This document shows positions 1-6,744 of a stretch of 25,956 nucleotides of DNA, in pieces. How positions within the stretch are numbered: the stretch's first letter is position 1; the number at the start of each line of letters is the position of its first letter. A model generated the notes under the pieces. That model did not search any database and was not told where the DNA came from. It saw nothing but the letters and a program-made list of their open reading frames with translations. Both the position numbers and the translations under genes were made by a program. Source of the stretch: a virus; IMG/VR virus record IMGVR_UViG_3300032116_001174, positions 1 to 25,956 of that record; one strand, 5' to 3'.

Positions 1-2193
1 TACGCAGACGTTACAATCTGGATTATATTTGTAACTTTCCAGTTTAGTCTTGAACTTTTCTTTTTCAGTGACCTTTGATGTGGTCAATTTTAATGCACTA
101 CCACCCTTGTTAAATAACGTAAAAAGTCTGTTATATTCTTCGACCGATTGACGAAGTTCTGGAAGATTTGCATCTACCAATTCTTCTGTCTTTTCTCTAA
201 TAATATTTTGTATTGATTGAAGTCTATTTTCTTCTTCCGATTTACGAGTTTTATACATCCCAATCAGATTATTGGCATCCACCAATCCTTCTTGTAACTT
301 ATCCATATTCAGTTCAATATTAGGAAGTGGACGTTTCTGGTCTTGTTGTTCCTTTAACTTGGCATCAAAGATATCTCGTTCTTCCTTATATTCCTTAATC
401 TTTTCTTCCAAATTATAATGGTCTACCTTAGTGGTATCCAACTTGGTCTGAGTATCCGACAACAGTTGACCGAAATCCATTTTCTTGAACTTCTTCAAGG
501 CGCCCGTCAACTCCTTACTTTCCTCGTTCGCAGAATCAAACAACTTATCAAAGATGTTCAGTCCCATAAACTGGATAAGTAAGTCCTTACGTTCTGAGTG
601 TGACTTGTCAATGAACAATGCGTTTGCTGTTTGACTACTCAACGTGGTCAGTACGAAGTCCTCGTAACTACCGACATAGTTACGGATATTAGCATTGGTA
701 TCACGACGGTCTTCACCATTTAATGAAGTATGGGTACCATCCGAATGTTCCTTCCAGAAAGATACGTCTACCTTGACATCACCGGTCTTTCTACGAGTAC
801 CCATCCGACGAATATAGTAAATCTCTTGGTTGATTTCAAACTTTAGTTCGCACTCAAACTGGTCCCGACGATTGTTCATAATATGGTCACCACGGAACGC
901 ACGTGGGGTCTTATCGTAGAGACAGAAGATAAGTGCATCCATAGACGAACTCTTTCCAGATGCATTCTGGGCAAAGATACCGTGGATACCCTGCATATGT
1001 TCAAAGTCAATCTCGTTGTTCTCACCATACGAAAACATATTAGAGAACGTGAACTTCAGCGGACGCCAGTGGATATTCCGTGACTGGTCATCGTGACTAA
1101 CTTGTGCGTTCAGCATCGTGTTGACGTTGATAATCTTCTTCATCAACTCGTCATCAACGGTTTCGTGATTCCGTTGAATCCAATCTTGAATCAACGTATT
1201 CTGCGTATTTACATTGGTCACATCTGTCGTAATATGATTGACCTTTTTATCAATCATCTTATTCTGATTGAATCGGTTCTTGTTGATACTCAGGTCAATA
1301 ATGTTATACCGTTTCCGTAGTGCCGCAGTCGTCTTCTTGATAAGTGACGTATCGGCGTTCCCCGTGAACAACCGAAGTCTTACGTTTTTCGGCATATCCG
1401 TTGGGAACGCAATCTTTCCTTCTTCCAATTCAAGAGTATAATACCCATATGCATTTGGAAGTTCATTGAATATGTGCGTACAGTCGTCTACATTCCACGA
1501 ACACCATCCGTGATTTCGTAAGGATTCGCCGTGGTTCTGTTGGATGAGTGACGATGAGTAGACGATGACGGGATTACTTTCTTGGAGAATCTGATACTTG
1601 TGGATGTCACCGAGCAATACGATATCGTATCCTGTAAACGTGTCAACACTTACGTGACGATTGGTGATGACATACTTGATATCGGTCTGTGCGCCGTGAA
1701 CTGGTCCGTGGTACATAGCAATCTTTTTTGCGTTCTTCCGGCAGTCTTTAACATCCGGCCACTGTTCACGGTCATCCAAGATAGAGAATACGACGAAATC
1801 TACATCAGCAACTTCATAGATACCAGAGTGCTTGAAGTAGTGGAGATTAGGATGGTTAAGATTCTTGATAATAGGCGTCAAACTATCCAGCCGATTCATA
1901 TTGGACAGGTTGAGGTCGTGGTTACCTGCGATGATGAAGGTCGGAGCGATATCGGCAAGATTACGGAGGAACTCGGACGCAAGTTCCACCATCTCTGGAC
2001 TCATATCGGTCTTTGCATGAAGAATATCACCCGCGACGACAATTACCCCGTCACTTAAATCTTTCTGACGGAGTTGTTCGTAAAATGTATTGAATGCCTC
2101 ACGATATTCATCGTGACGCTTGAACAGTCGGATATGGATATCTGCGGTGTGTTCTATTTTTCGTAACTTCTTAAATGGGACTTCAATCTTCAT
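1..2193 (-). CDS. Fused Mre11-like (gp47/SbcD) nuclease and Rad50-like (gp46/SbcC) ATPase, 3' end beyond window
   Basis: I translated this by hand: the frame is open without a stop from the ATG at 2191-2193 to base 1 (731 codons). Residues about 10-330 are a calcineurin-like nuclease of the Mre11/SbcD/T4 gp47 type: D18-I-H20, G-D55, G-N91-H-D93, H162 and H166, and G-D196-I-H198. From about residue 372 a Rad50/SbcC/gp46 ATPase begins: a beta-rich start, a P-loop with K414 in AQNASGKSS, a Q-loop Gln at 521, then a long charged coiled-coil arm (about 550-725). The last visible residues are C727-N-V-C730, fitting the zinc hook at the coil apex. The returning coil and the Walker B/signature half lie outside the window. 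In T4 the two subunits are separate genes that resect DNA ends for recombination-dependent replication; here they form one chain. The start overlaps the primase stop as ATGA, so translation is probably coupled. Domain assignment is sure; function is inferred from the families. Confidence 0.93.
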   Translation of the reverse strand, partial: MKIEVPFKKLRKIEHTADIHIRLFKRHDEYREAFNTFYEQLRQKDLSDGVIVVAGDILHAKTDMSPEMVELASEFLRNLADIAPTFIIAGNHDLNLSNMNRLDSLTPIIKNLNHPNLHYFKHSGIYEVADVDFVVFSILDDREQWPDVKDCRKNAKKIAMYHGPVHGAQTDIKYVITNRHVSVDTFTGYDIVLLGDIHKYQILQESNPVIVYSSSLIQQNHGESLRNHGWCSWNVDDCTHIFNELPNAYGYYTLELEEGKIAFPTDMPKNVRLRLFTGNADTSLIKKTTAALRKRYNIIDLSINKNRFNQNKMIDKKVNHITTDVTNVNTQNTLIQDWIQRNHETVDDELMKKIINVNTMLNAQVSHDDQSRNIHWRPLKFTFSNMFSYGENNEIDFEHMQGIHGIFAQNASGKSSSMDALIFCLYDKTPRAFRGDHIMNNRRDQFECELKFEINQEIYYIRRMGTRRKTGDVKVDVSFWKEHSDGTHTSLNGEDRRDTNANIRNYVGSYEDFVLTTLSSQTANALFIDKSHSERKDLLIQFMGLNIFDKLFDSANEESKELTGALKKFKKMDFGQLLSDTQTKLDTTKVDHYNLEEKIKEYKEERDIFDAKLKEQQDQKRPLPNIELNMDKLQEGLVDANNLIGMYKTRKSEEENRLQSIQNIIREKTEELVDANLPELRQSVEEYNRLFTLFNKGGSALKLTTSKVTEKEKFKTKLESYKYNPDCNVCV

Positions 2194-3101
2194 ATAAGTT
2201 GTAACCTTTCGCTGATATAGCCTTTAAGGGAAGTGGACTCGCCTGCTTCTATACACTTCCACGTTTCATTGAAACCTAACTCCGATGGGTCTTTCTTGTC
2301 AAGGTTGACCAACTTCACGTGCATACCGTGTGAGGTCAGTTGACGTTCCATTTCCATCGCTTCGGTTCGTGCATCATTATCCAACACCACATACACTTCT
2401 TTGACATTATTTTTGACCATCTGCTTCAACAATTTCTTGGGTATAAATTTACCCAAAATAGGTACGGCATTTCTGCGGATTGCGATAGCATCAAACACAC
2501 CTTCACAAAGAACCAACGGCATCTTCCAATTGATTTGGTTCTCAAACATCACCACATTCTTTGAAACTGGAGGATTCTTATATTTCATTCCACCATCGTA
2601 AAAACTACGTGCGATGAAATAGTTCAACTTGTTATTTGCATCATAGGACGGAATGATGATACGATTCGCATATGGACCTTCTACCGTATACCCCATCTGA
2701 TAGCGAATAATGTCATACCCCGTGATTCCTCTATTCTTTAGGTATCTAATAGCGTGATTGTAATGGATACTCTTGGTCGGAATCCATAAGGGTTTGAATC
2801 CCGGCGGAAGATATAGGTCGGTGACTTCATCTGCGGTTTCTACATAATTCCGTACTTGGTCATCGGAAAGAAGTGACCGTAGTTCTTTCATTTGGGACGG
2901 CGATACATCCAGTCTCTTAAATAATGTTATTAAAGAACGTCCCTTGGCTCCACAATGCCAACAATGGAACATATTCTTCAATACATTAATAGCAAATTTT
3001 CTCTTATGATTATGACAAAAAGGACATTGGAAATAGTGTTCACCATTTCCAAACTGTTTAAAATCACCTAATATTTGCGACAAAAGAGAGATTAAATTCA
3101 T
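2190..3101 (-). CDS. DnaG-type phage primase (zinc finger plus TOPRIM)
   Basis: This 303-residue protein makes RNA primers for lagging-strand synthesis. The N-terminus has a zinc-binding module, C26-x2-C29 and C47-x2-C50, with the aromatic and basic spacing of the CHC2 primase finger. A TOPRIM catalytic domain follows: E200 in LCEGVFDAI and D241-x-D243 in VVLDNDA, the usual metal-binding residues. At 303 residues it lacks the long C-terminal helicase-binding domain of bacterial DnaG (about 580 residues), as is common for phage primases. It is followed directly (ATGA) by the Mre11-Rad50 gene. Upstream lies a TTGACA promoter whose predicted transcription start falls at or next to the ATG, and the only GAGG-like site is about 14 bases upstream, so this may be a leaderless or weak-leader start. 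No later Met fits, because the next one lies inside the finger. Confidence 0.92.
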   Translation of the reverse strand: MNLISLLSQILGDFKQFGNGEHYFQCPFCHNHKRKFAINVLKNMFHCWHCGAKGRSLITLFKRLDVSPSQMKELRSLLSDDQVRNYVETADEVTDLYLPPGFKPLWIPTKSIHYNHAIRYLKNRGITGYDIIRYQMGYTVEGPYANRIIIPSYDANNKLNYFIARSFYDGGMKYKNPPVSKNVVMFENQINWKMPLVLCEGVFDAIAIRRNAVPILGKFIPKKLLKQMVKNNVKEVYVVLDNDARTEAMEMERQLTSHGMHVKLVNLDKKDPSELGFNETWKCIEAGESTSLKGYISERLQLI

Positions 3102-3137
3102 AATATAGAATCTAACCCCTCTTCGTCAAGTTGTCAA
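3102..3137 (-). promoter_or_regulatory. Sigma70-type promoter for the primase/recombination genes
   Basis: Reading the minus strand, TTGACA (3132-3137) is followed after 17 bases by TAGATT (3109-3114). A second, overlapping pair is TTGACG (3124-3129), 16 bases, TATATT (3102-3107). The TTGAC box is repeated with an 8-base period. The first pair would start transcription within a base or two of the primase ATG at 3101. The -35 is perfect and the -10 is 4 of 6; no terminator separates it from the nuclease gene upstream. Confidence 0.6.
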
Positions 3138-3147
3138 GTTTTTCTTT

Positions 3148-3498
3148 TTATTCAACGGTCTTTTTATTGACCAATTGGAAAAAGTGTTCTGCGGGAATAA
3201 CCGCGTACACTGGTGTATTGTTTCTCTTAAAGAAAAGAACGGGAGTCGTTCCTTCTTTCGTATTCCCTTCTGCTTGTTCCAGAGAAGCCCAGATGTTCAT
3301 CTTTTCTTGGTTCTTACATTCTGGAGAGTAGGGAAATACCTTGCGCGCCGCAGGTGACAACTTGATATCTGTCCCACTGTCACCCATCAGCGTTGAAACC
3401 ACATCATCTGGTTCCAACTGTGTGAAGTTTTCCAAAATCATATCTCGTACTGCGTTTTGCAACCGTTTACCTTTATTTTTTGCACTACGTGGTTTCAT
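3148..3498 (-). CDS. Small PD-(D/E)XK nuclease, possible Holliday-junction resolvase-like enzyme
   Basis: This is a 116-residue protein with the signature of the PD-(D/E)XK superfamily: D44 in GDSGTDI, then E60-C-K62 in ECKNQEK, with Q75 in EQAE as the helix that often follows. An N-terminal basic helix (KNKGKRLQNAVRDMI) is typical of small resolvase-like members. The size fits a compact, single-domain, dimeric endonuclease. It sits directly before the primase and the Mre11-Rad50 gene, which suggests a job in recombination or processing of branched DNA; this is inference. A VRR-NUC-like or restriction-type nuclease is an alternative. The start has AGAGG 5 bases upstream. Proteins with this ECKNQE pattern are, as I recall, usually annotated only as PDDEXK endonucleases in phages. 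Confidence 0.75.
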   Translation of the reverse strand: MKPRSAKNKGKRLQNAVRDMILENFTQLEPDDVVSTLMGDSGTDIKLSPAARKVFPYSPECKNQEKMNIWASLEQAEGNTKEGTTPVLFFKRNNTPVYAVIPAEHFFQLVNKKTVE

Positions 3499-3514
3499 CG
3501 TAACCTCTTGTTAT

Positions 3515-4042
3515 TTATCTTTTACCTGTTTTAGTTCCACCAGTTGTACCACCAGTCGTTCCGCCACCGGCTTCGCCAATTGGTGACGTTGCTGGAGAAT
3601 TGTATCTAAGACCGGCTGATGCATTTTTATTTAAGTATCCGCCGTCAGGGAGAGGAGTATAATTGTGTACTGGTGTAATTCCTTTTGGTGTTATTGCTGC
3701 TCTAAATCTAGTATTTTCGTAATACCCTTTGTTTAATGATGCTGGACCTTCACCTTCAAACGGTAACTTTAATGCTTTAGATGTCCAACGTGAAGATTGG
3801 TATGACTTGTCATTTGATAATGGTACTGTACCTTGTGCTCCGCCGTTTGCATTCGTGCCGGCCGCATTTCTAGTAAATTCGGTTTGAAATACGTCTTGGT
3901 TTGCTAACGTTTTTTGTGTTTTGCGGTCGCCATCGAAGAAACTATCGGACGGGCCGGCTCCAACATCGTTTACTTGGGTAGCTTTTACTTTACCCACATA
4001 TGTTCCATTTGATGCATTATTATACAACTCTTCTAAGCTCAT
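3515..4042 (-). CDS. Hypothetical virion-associated protein with Gly/Thr-rich C-terminus
   Basis: This 175-residue protein has no fold I recognise. It is polar, rich in Gly, Asn, Ser and Thr, and has no signal peptide or membrane segment. The last 20 residues are a simple GGTTGGT-type repeat ending in a basic KTGKR. It is the last gene of the structural block (15 bases after the preceding stop) and is followed by the nuclease gene. Position and composition suggest a minor virion or tail-fibre-associated protein. Several proteins in this block share Gly-rich C-terminal tails (the 166- and 1476-residue proteins). Function unknown. Confidence 0.7.
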   Translation of the reverse strand: MSLEELYNNASNGTYVGKVKATQVNDVGAGPSDSFFDGDRKTQKTLANQDVFQTEFTRNAAGTNANGGAQGTVPLSNDKSYQSSRWTSKALKLPFEGEGPASLNKGYYENTRFRAAITPKGITPVHNYTPLPDGGYLNKNASAGLRYNSPATSPIGEAGGGTTGGTTGGTKTGKR

Positions 4043-4057
4043 ACTAGTTCTCCACCA

Positions 4058-4906
4058 TTAGGTGTCAAATTTTACAACAAATGTTTGGATACTATCAAAC
4101 GTTCGTTGGATTGGGTTAGATACTTTTCCAATAGCAACCAATTCATTATTTGGATTGAATAATCCGATTGTTGTTACATATGGAGCTAAATACGTTGTGT
4201 TACTAGGTTCCATACTTCTACTGGTCATTGATTGTAACGGCGTTTTCGACGAACCTGTACTAAATGAACGGTCTATTGACGGATTGTATAATGAAAAATT
4301 AAAATCCGTTGGATTTAATCTAACACGTATAGAATGTTCATGTAACGTAATAGACGAAGTAAAATTAACTTGTACGTTGGTTCCACTAACTATACATATT
4401 CCGTTCTTAGTCAACCCACCTCCAGTTATACTAGATGTTGGTTGTACAAGTATAACTCCCTTATCATAAAATACTTTTCCGATAAATGATGCCGTACCAG
4501 ATTGTGATACGAATAAATTACCTTTTGTATCATCGTATGATGCTGAAGTCCCTACTACTATACTAACCGTTCCTGGCTTTATTTCCTCACCGAACACATC
4601 TTGGGTCACACTGATTACGAATACTGACCCTGTTGGGTGATATGAGGACGATTGAATCCCGTATTGGGTATATGGAATTGGTGAATAGAATGTCTGTACC
4701 ACCGAATCAAACAAATCATATTCATCATTTGGTGCACGTAATACACTACTTGTTATATATTTTCTTCCATACAAAATACGTACATCGTTGGAATTCGTTG
4801 ATGACCCCGATACATACGTGTATGAGAACGGTGAAGATGCAGCAAATGGAGTTACCGTATACTCACTTGGTGCTAAGGATTTAAACGCTGTAACAGAATT
4901 GGTCAT
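4058..4906 (-). CDS. Virion structural protein, paralogue of the neighbouring 356-residue protein
   Basis: This 282-residue protein is rich in Ser, Thr and beta-strand-like sequence. Its C-terminus, YVTTIGLFNPNNELVAIGKV and on through a Gln-Arg/Lys stretch to a VVKFD end, matches that of the 356-residue protein encoded just upstream (YVTTIGLYNDANELLAVAKL, ending VRVRLDY). Weaker matches run through the middle: a VI-V segment before PG, a DD-x-G-L turn, and VFYDKGVILVQ against VFPAYGVIILH. I read this as a tandem duplication. The shared tail is, from memory, common in structural proteins of marine T4-like phages. A baseplate or tail-fibre role is likely from context but not shown. It lies 23 bases after the paralogue's stop. 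Confidence 0.8.
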   Translation of the reverse strand: MTNSVTAFKSLAPSEYTVTPFAASSPFSYTYVSGSSTNSNDVRILYGRKYITSSVLRAPNDEYDLFDSVVQTFYSPIPYTQYGIQSSSYHPTGSVFVISVTQDVFGEEIKPGTVSIVVGTSASYDDTKGNLFVSQSGTASFIGKVFYDKGVILVQPTSSITGGGLTKNGICIVSGTNVQVNFTSSITLHEHSIRVRLNPTDFNFSLYNPSIDRSFSTGSSKTPLQSMTSRSMEPSNTTYLAPYVTTIGLFNPNNELVAIGKVSNPIQRTFDSIQTFVVKFDT

Positions 4907-4929
4907 AACACTCCACCCGAATTAACGGA

Positions 4930-6000
4930 TTAGTAATCTAAACGGACACGAACCAATGCTTCCTTGTCGGTACTCTTTTGAACTGGTCTACTGAGTTTTG
5001 CCACCGCAAGTAATTCGTTTGCATCATTGTACAAACCAATTGTAGTGACATAAGAAATTGGTTTATCTCTAAATGCAGGTAATACATTTTGTGGGAGTGA
5101 ACCCGTGTAGTACGTTGGATTGTTTGAGTAATTATAATCACCGTTCTTTAAACGGACGAAGTAATTTGTTGAGGTAATCTTTTCTGCTGAACGGGCAATA
5201 AATGGAGAACCTGCCGCCATAGAAGAGGAAATTGAACGAACCAATCCTTCGTGTTGGTATTGGTATGTAGTAATACCACTGCCGGTATATGCACCGAATG
5301 GTCGGGTAGTTGCCGTTCTGATATTATTTGATGCCGTAACGAAGCCTACTGATGCACTGACTGCAGATGGGTGGAGAATGATAACTCCATACGCAGGAAA
5401 CACTAACCCATAATATGTAGAGTCACCACTGAATATACCTGTATCCAGTGAACCCGAACGAACATTGTATACGTTATCTGCAATTACGTTACCGACTACA
5501 GCGGTACCTAATCCACTATCATCAATAAAAGTACGAATTCCACGGGAACCTGACAATCCTAATTGCCAGTTACCCGGGTCAAGGGCTTGTTTTAGTCGTG
5601 CACGTTGTACGTTGATGACATAAATATCATCCGATGATACTAGACTTGTTGATGGACCAAAGGAGAATGTTTCTACATCTGCTCCTAACAGAATATTTCT
5701 ATATTGTGAATAAATAACTTGTGTTGGAAGTGTTGATGTATTTAATGTTGTAAGTGGAGGTGACCCTGCTCCACTCACGTGACCGTAAGCGACGGAAAAT
5801 TGTACATTCGATGTAGATGGATTTGCACCATCGTACAAATCGTAATAGTATTCTCCAGAAATACCGATTTGAACACTAGAGCTGTAAATAGCCGATAAAC
5901 TGCCCGTATCATTGGACCACAACCCCGTTGTGACTTCTGTTCCCCGTAAGGAAGCGACATCACTACCGGTATCAAATGTTGTAAATATCTTGTATGCCAT
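4930..6000 (-). CDS. Virion structural protein, paralogue of the neighbouring 282-residue protein
   Basis: This 356-residue beta-rich, Ser/Gly/Tyr-rich protein has no signal peptide or membrane segment. It starts MAYKIFTTFDTGSD and carries the segment INVQRARLKQALDPGNWQL, then a DDSG turn, VFPAYGVIILHPSAV, and the C-terminal module YVTTIGLYNDANELLAVAKL followed by SRPVQK. The last three elements have counterparts in the protein encoded next downstream. It lies between the 217-residue Ig-like structural protein and its shorter paralogue, so it belongs to the tail or baseplate set. The exact role is unknown. Family membership by paralogy is clear; virion location is inferred. Confidence 0.82.
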   Translation of the reverse strand: MAYKIFTTFDTGSDVASLRGTEVTTGLWSNDTGSLSAIYSSSVQIGISGEYYYDLYDGANPSTSNVQFSVAYGHVSGAGSPPLTTLNTSTLPTQVIYSQYRNILLGADVETFSFGPSTSLVSSDDIYVINVQRARLKQALDPGNWQLGLSGSRGIRTFIDDSGLGTAVVGNVIADNVYNVRSGSLDTGIFSGDSTYYGLVFPAYGVIILHPSAVSASVGFVTASNNIRTATTRPFGAYTGSGITTYQYQHEGLVRSISSSMAAGSPFIARSAEKITSTNYFVRLKNGDYNYSNNPTYYTGSLPQNVLPAFRDKPISYVTTIGLYNDANELLAVAKLSRPVQKSTDKEALVRVRLDY

Positions 6001-6021
6001 ATGCTATCCCGTGGTATTAAG

Positions 6022-6675
6022 TTATGCCGAAGCTGTGGTGTTCAATGTAAACGTGTACGATGCACCGGAATTATTTCCGTAAATCGTAACTGTGGTACTA
6101 CCTGTTTTATTAAGTGCTGTGAGTCTGAATTTAAATCCTTTTGCCGAAACTGAACCACGAGTATTTGACACTACTGCACCCGTACTTGGGTTAACTAACT
6201 CAAGTTTAGCTAAAGTACTATCTGCTACTACTAGTGTGTATCCATCGTCTTCAATACTTGCTTGTGTTGTTGCTGTGTACGTAGTTTTTGGTTCAATTTC
6301 TACGTTTGACGTTGTTGTAGAAGTTTGACTGTAATTCAGTGACTTTGTTGCGTTATCAAATCCAATATTGGTGATTTGTGGAATGACAACAATGCCCGAT
6401 GCGTCGGGTCCGGAAACCGTCACCAACTTATACCGCATAATTTGAGTTTCATCAGGAGTTGCTTCTAGTACAGGCATATTTTCGATAATAGCACCGTAAT
6501 AGTTAGACCCCAATGGGTGAGCAGTATTATACAACCCGTAATCAACTTCATCGTCGGCTACGGCAAACTTGGTAATCTGGAAGTTTCCAGTTCCAGTACC
6601 TTGCGACAACAATTCTCGTCCACGGTTCGTTAAAATAGCGTCCACCGTGATTGTGGATTTATCTAGATATCCCAT
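6022..6675 (-). CDS. Virion structural protein with C-terminal Ig-like domain
   Basis: This is a 217-residue protein. The N-terminal part (MGYLDKSTITVDAILTNRGR, then TKFAVADDEVDYGLYNTAHP) resembles a conserved structural protein I associate with marine T4-like phages. The C-terminal half, about residues 135-215, has alternating beta strands with Gly and Thr turns like a bacterial Ig-like (BIG2-type) adhesion domain. It follows the 1476-residue protein after a 69-base AT-rich spacer and precedes the two paralogous structural proteins. AGGAG lies 10 bases upstream of the ATG. A peripheral baseplate or fibre-attachment role is plausible; the evidence is context and composition. Confidence 0.8.
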   Translation of the reverse strand: MGYLDKSTITVDAILTNRGRELLSQGTGTGNFQITKFAVADDEVDYGLYNTAHPLGSNYYGAIIENMPVLEATPDETQIMRYKLVTVSGPDASGIVVIPQITNIGFDNATKSLNYSQTSTTTSNVEIEPKTTYTATTQASIEDDGYTLVVADSTLAKLELVNPSTGAVVSNTRGSVSAKGFKFRLTALNKTGSTTVTIYGNNSGASYTFTLNTTASA

Positions 6676-6744
6676 ATTTTTGTATCTCCTGAGTAAAGTA
6701 CATCTACTATAAGTATAAAGTATTTAACTTTAAGTTAATTTATT
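6676..6744. other. AT-rich intergenic spacer with a short palindrome
   Basis: This is the longest gap inside the structural block. It contains a 7-base inverted repeat with a single central base (6724-6730 and 6732-6738), too tight for an RNA hairpin, and a TATACT box on the minus strand (6712-6717) without a well-placed -35. It might hold a late promoter, but none matches the T4 late consensus. Confidence 0.3.

Noticed and set aside
1582-2058. Plus-strand open frame of 158 codons
   Set aside because: It is opposite the well-supported Mre11-like coding sequence, whose motifs are unmistakable; the plus frame has no recognisable features or ribosome site. Other long plus-strand frames are likewise shadows of minus-strand genes.
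3484-3530. GATAAATA on the minus strand just before the nuclease gene, as a late promoter
   Set aside because: It is only 3 bases from the ribosome site, so transcription would begin in or after that site.
6712-6738. Possible promoter TTAACT/TATACT before the 217-residue structural gene
   Set aside because: The spacer is 15 bases and the -35 matches only 4 of 6, so I could not support it.
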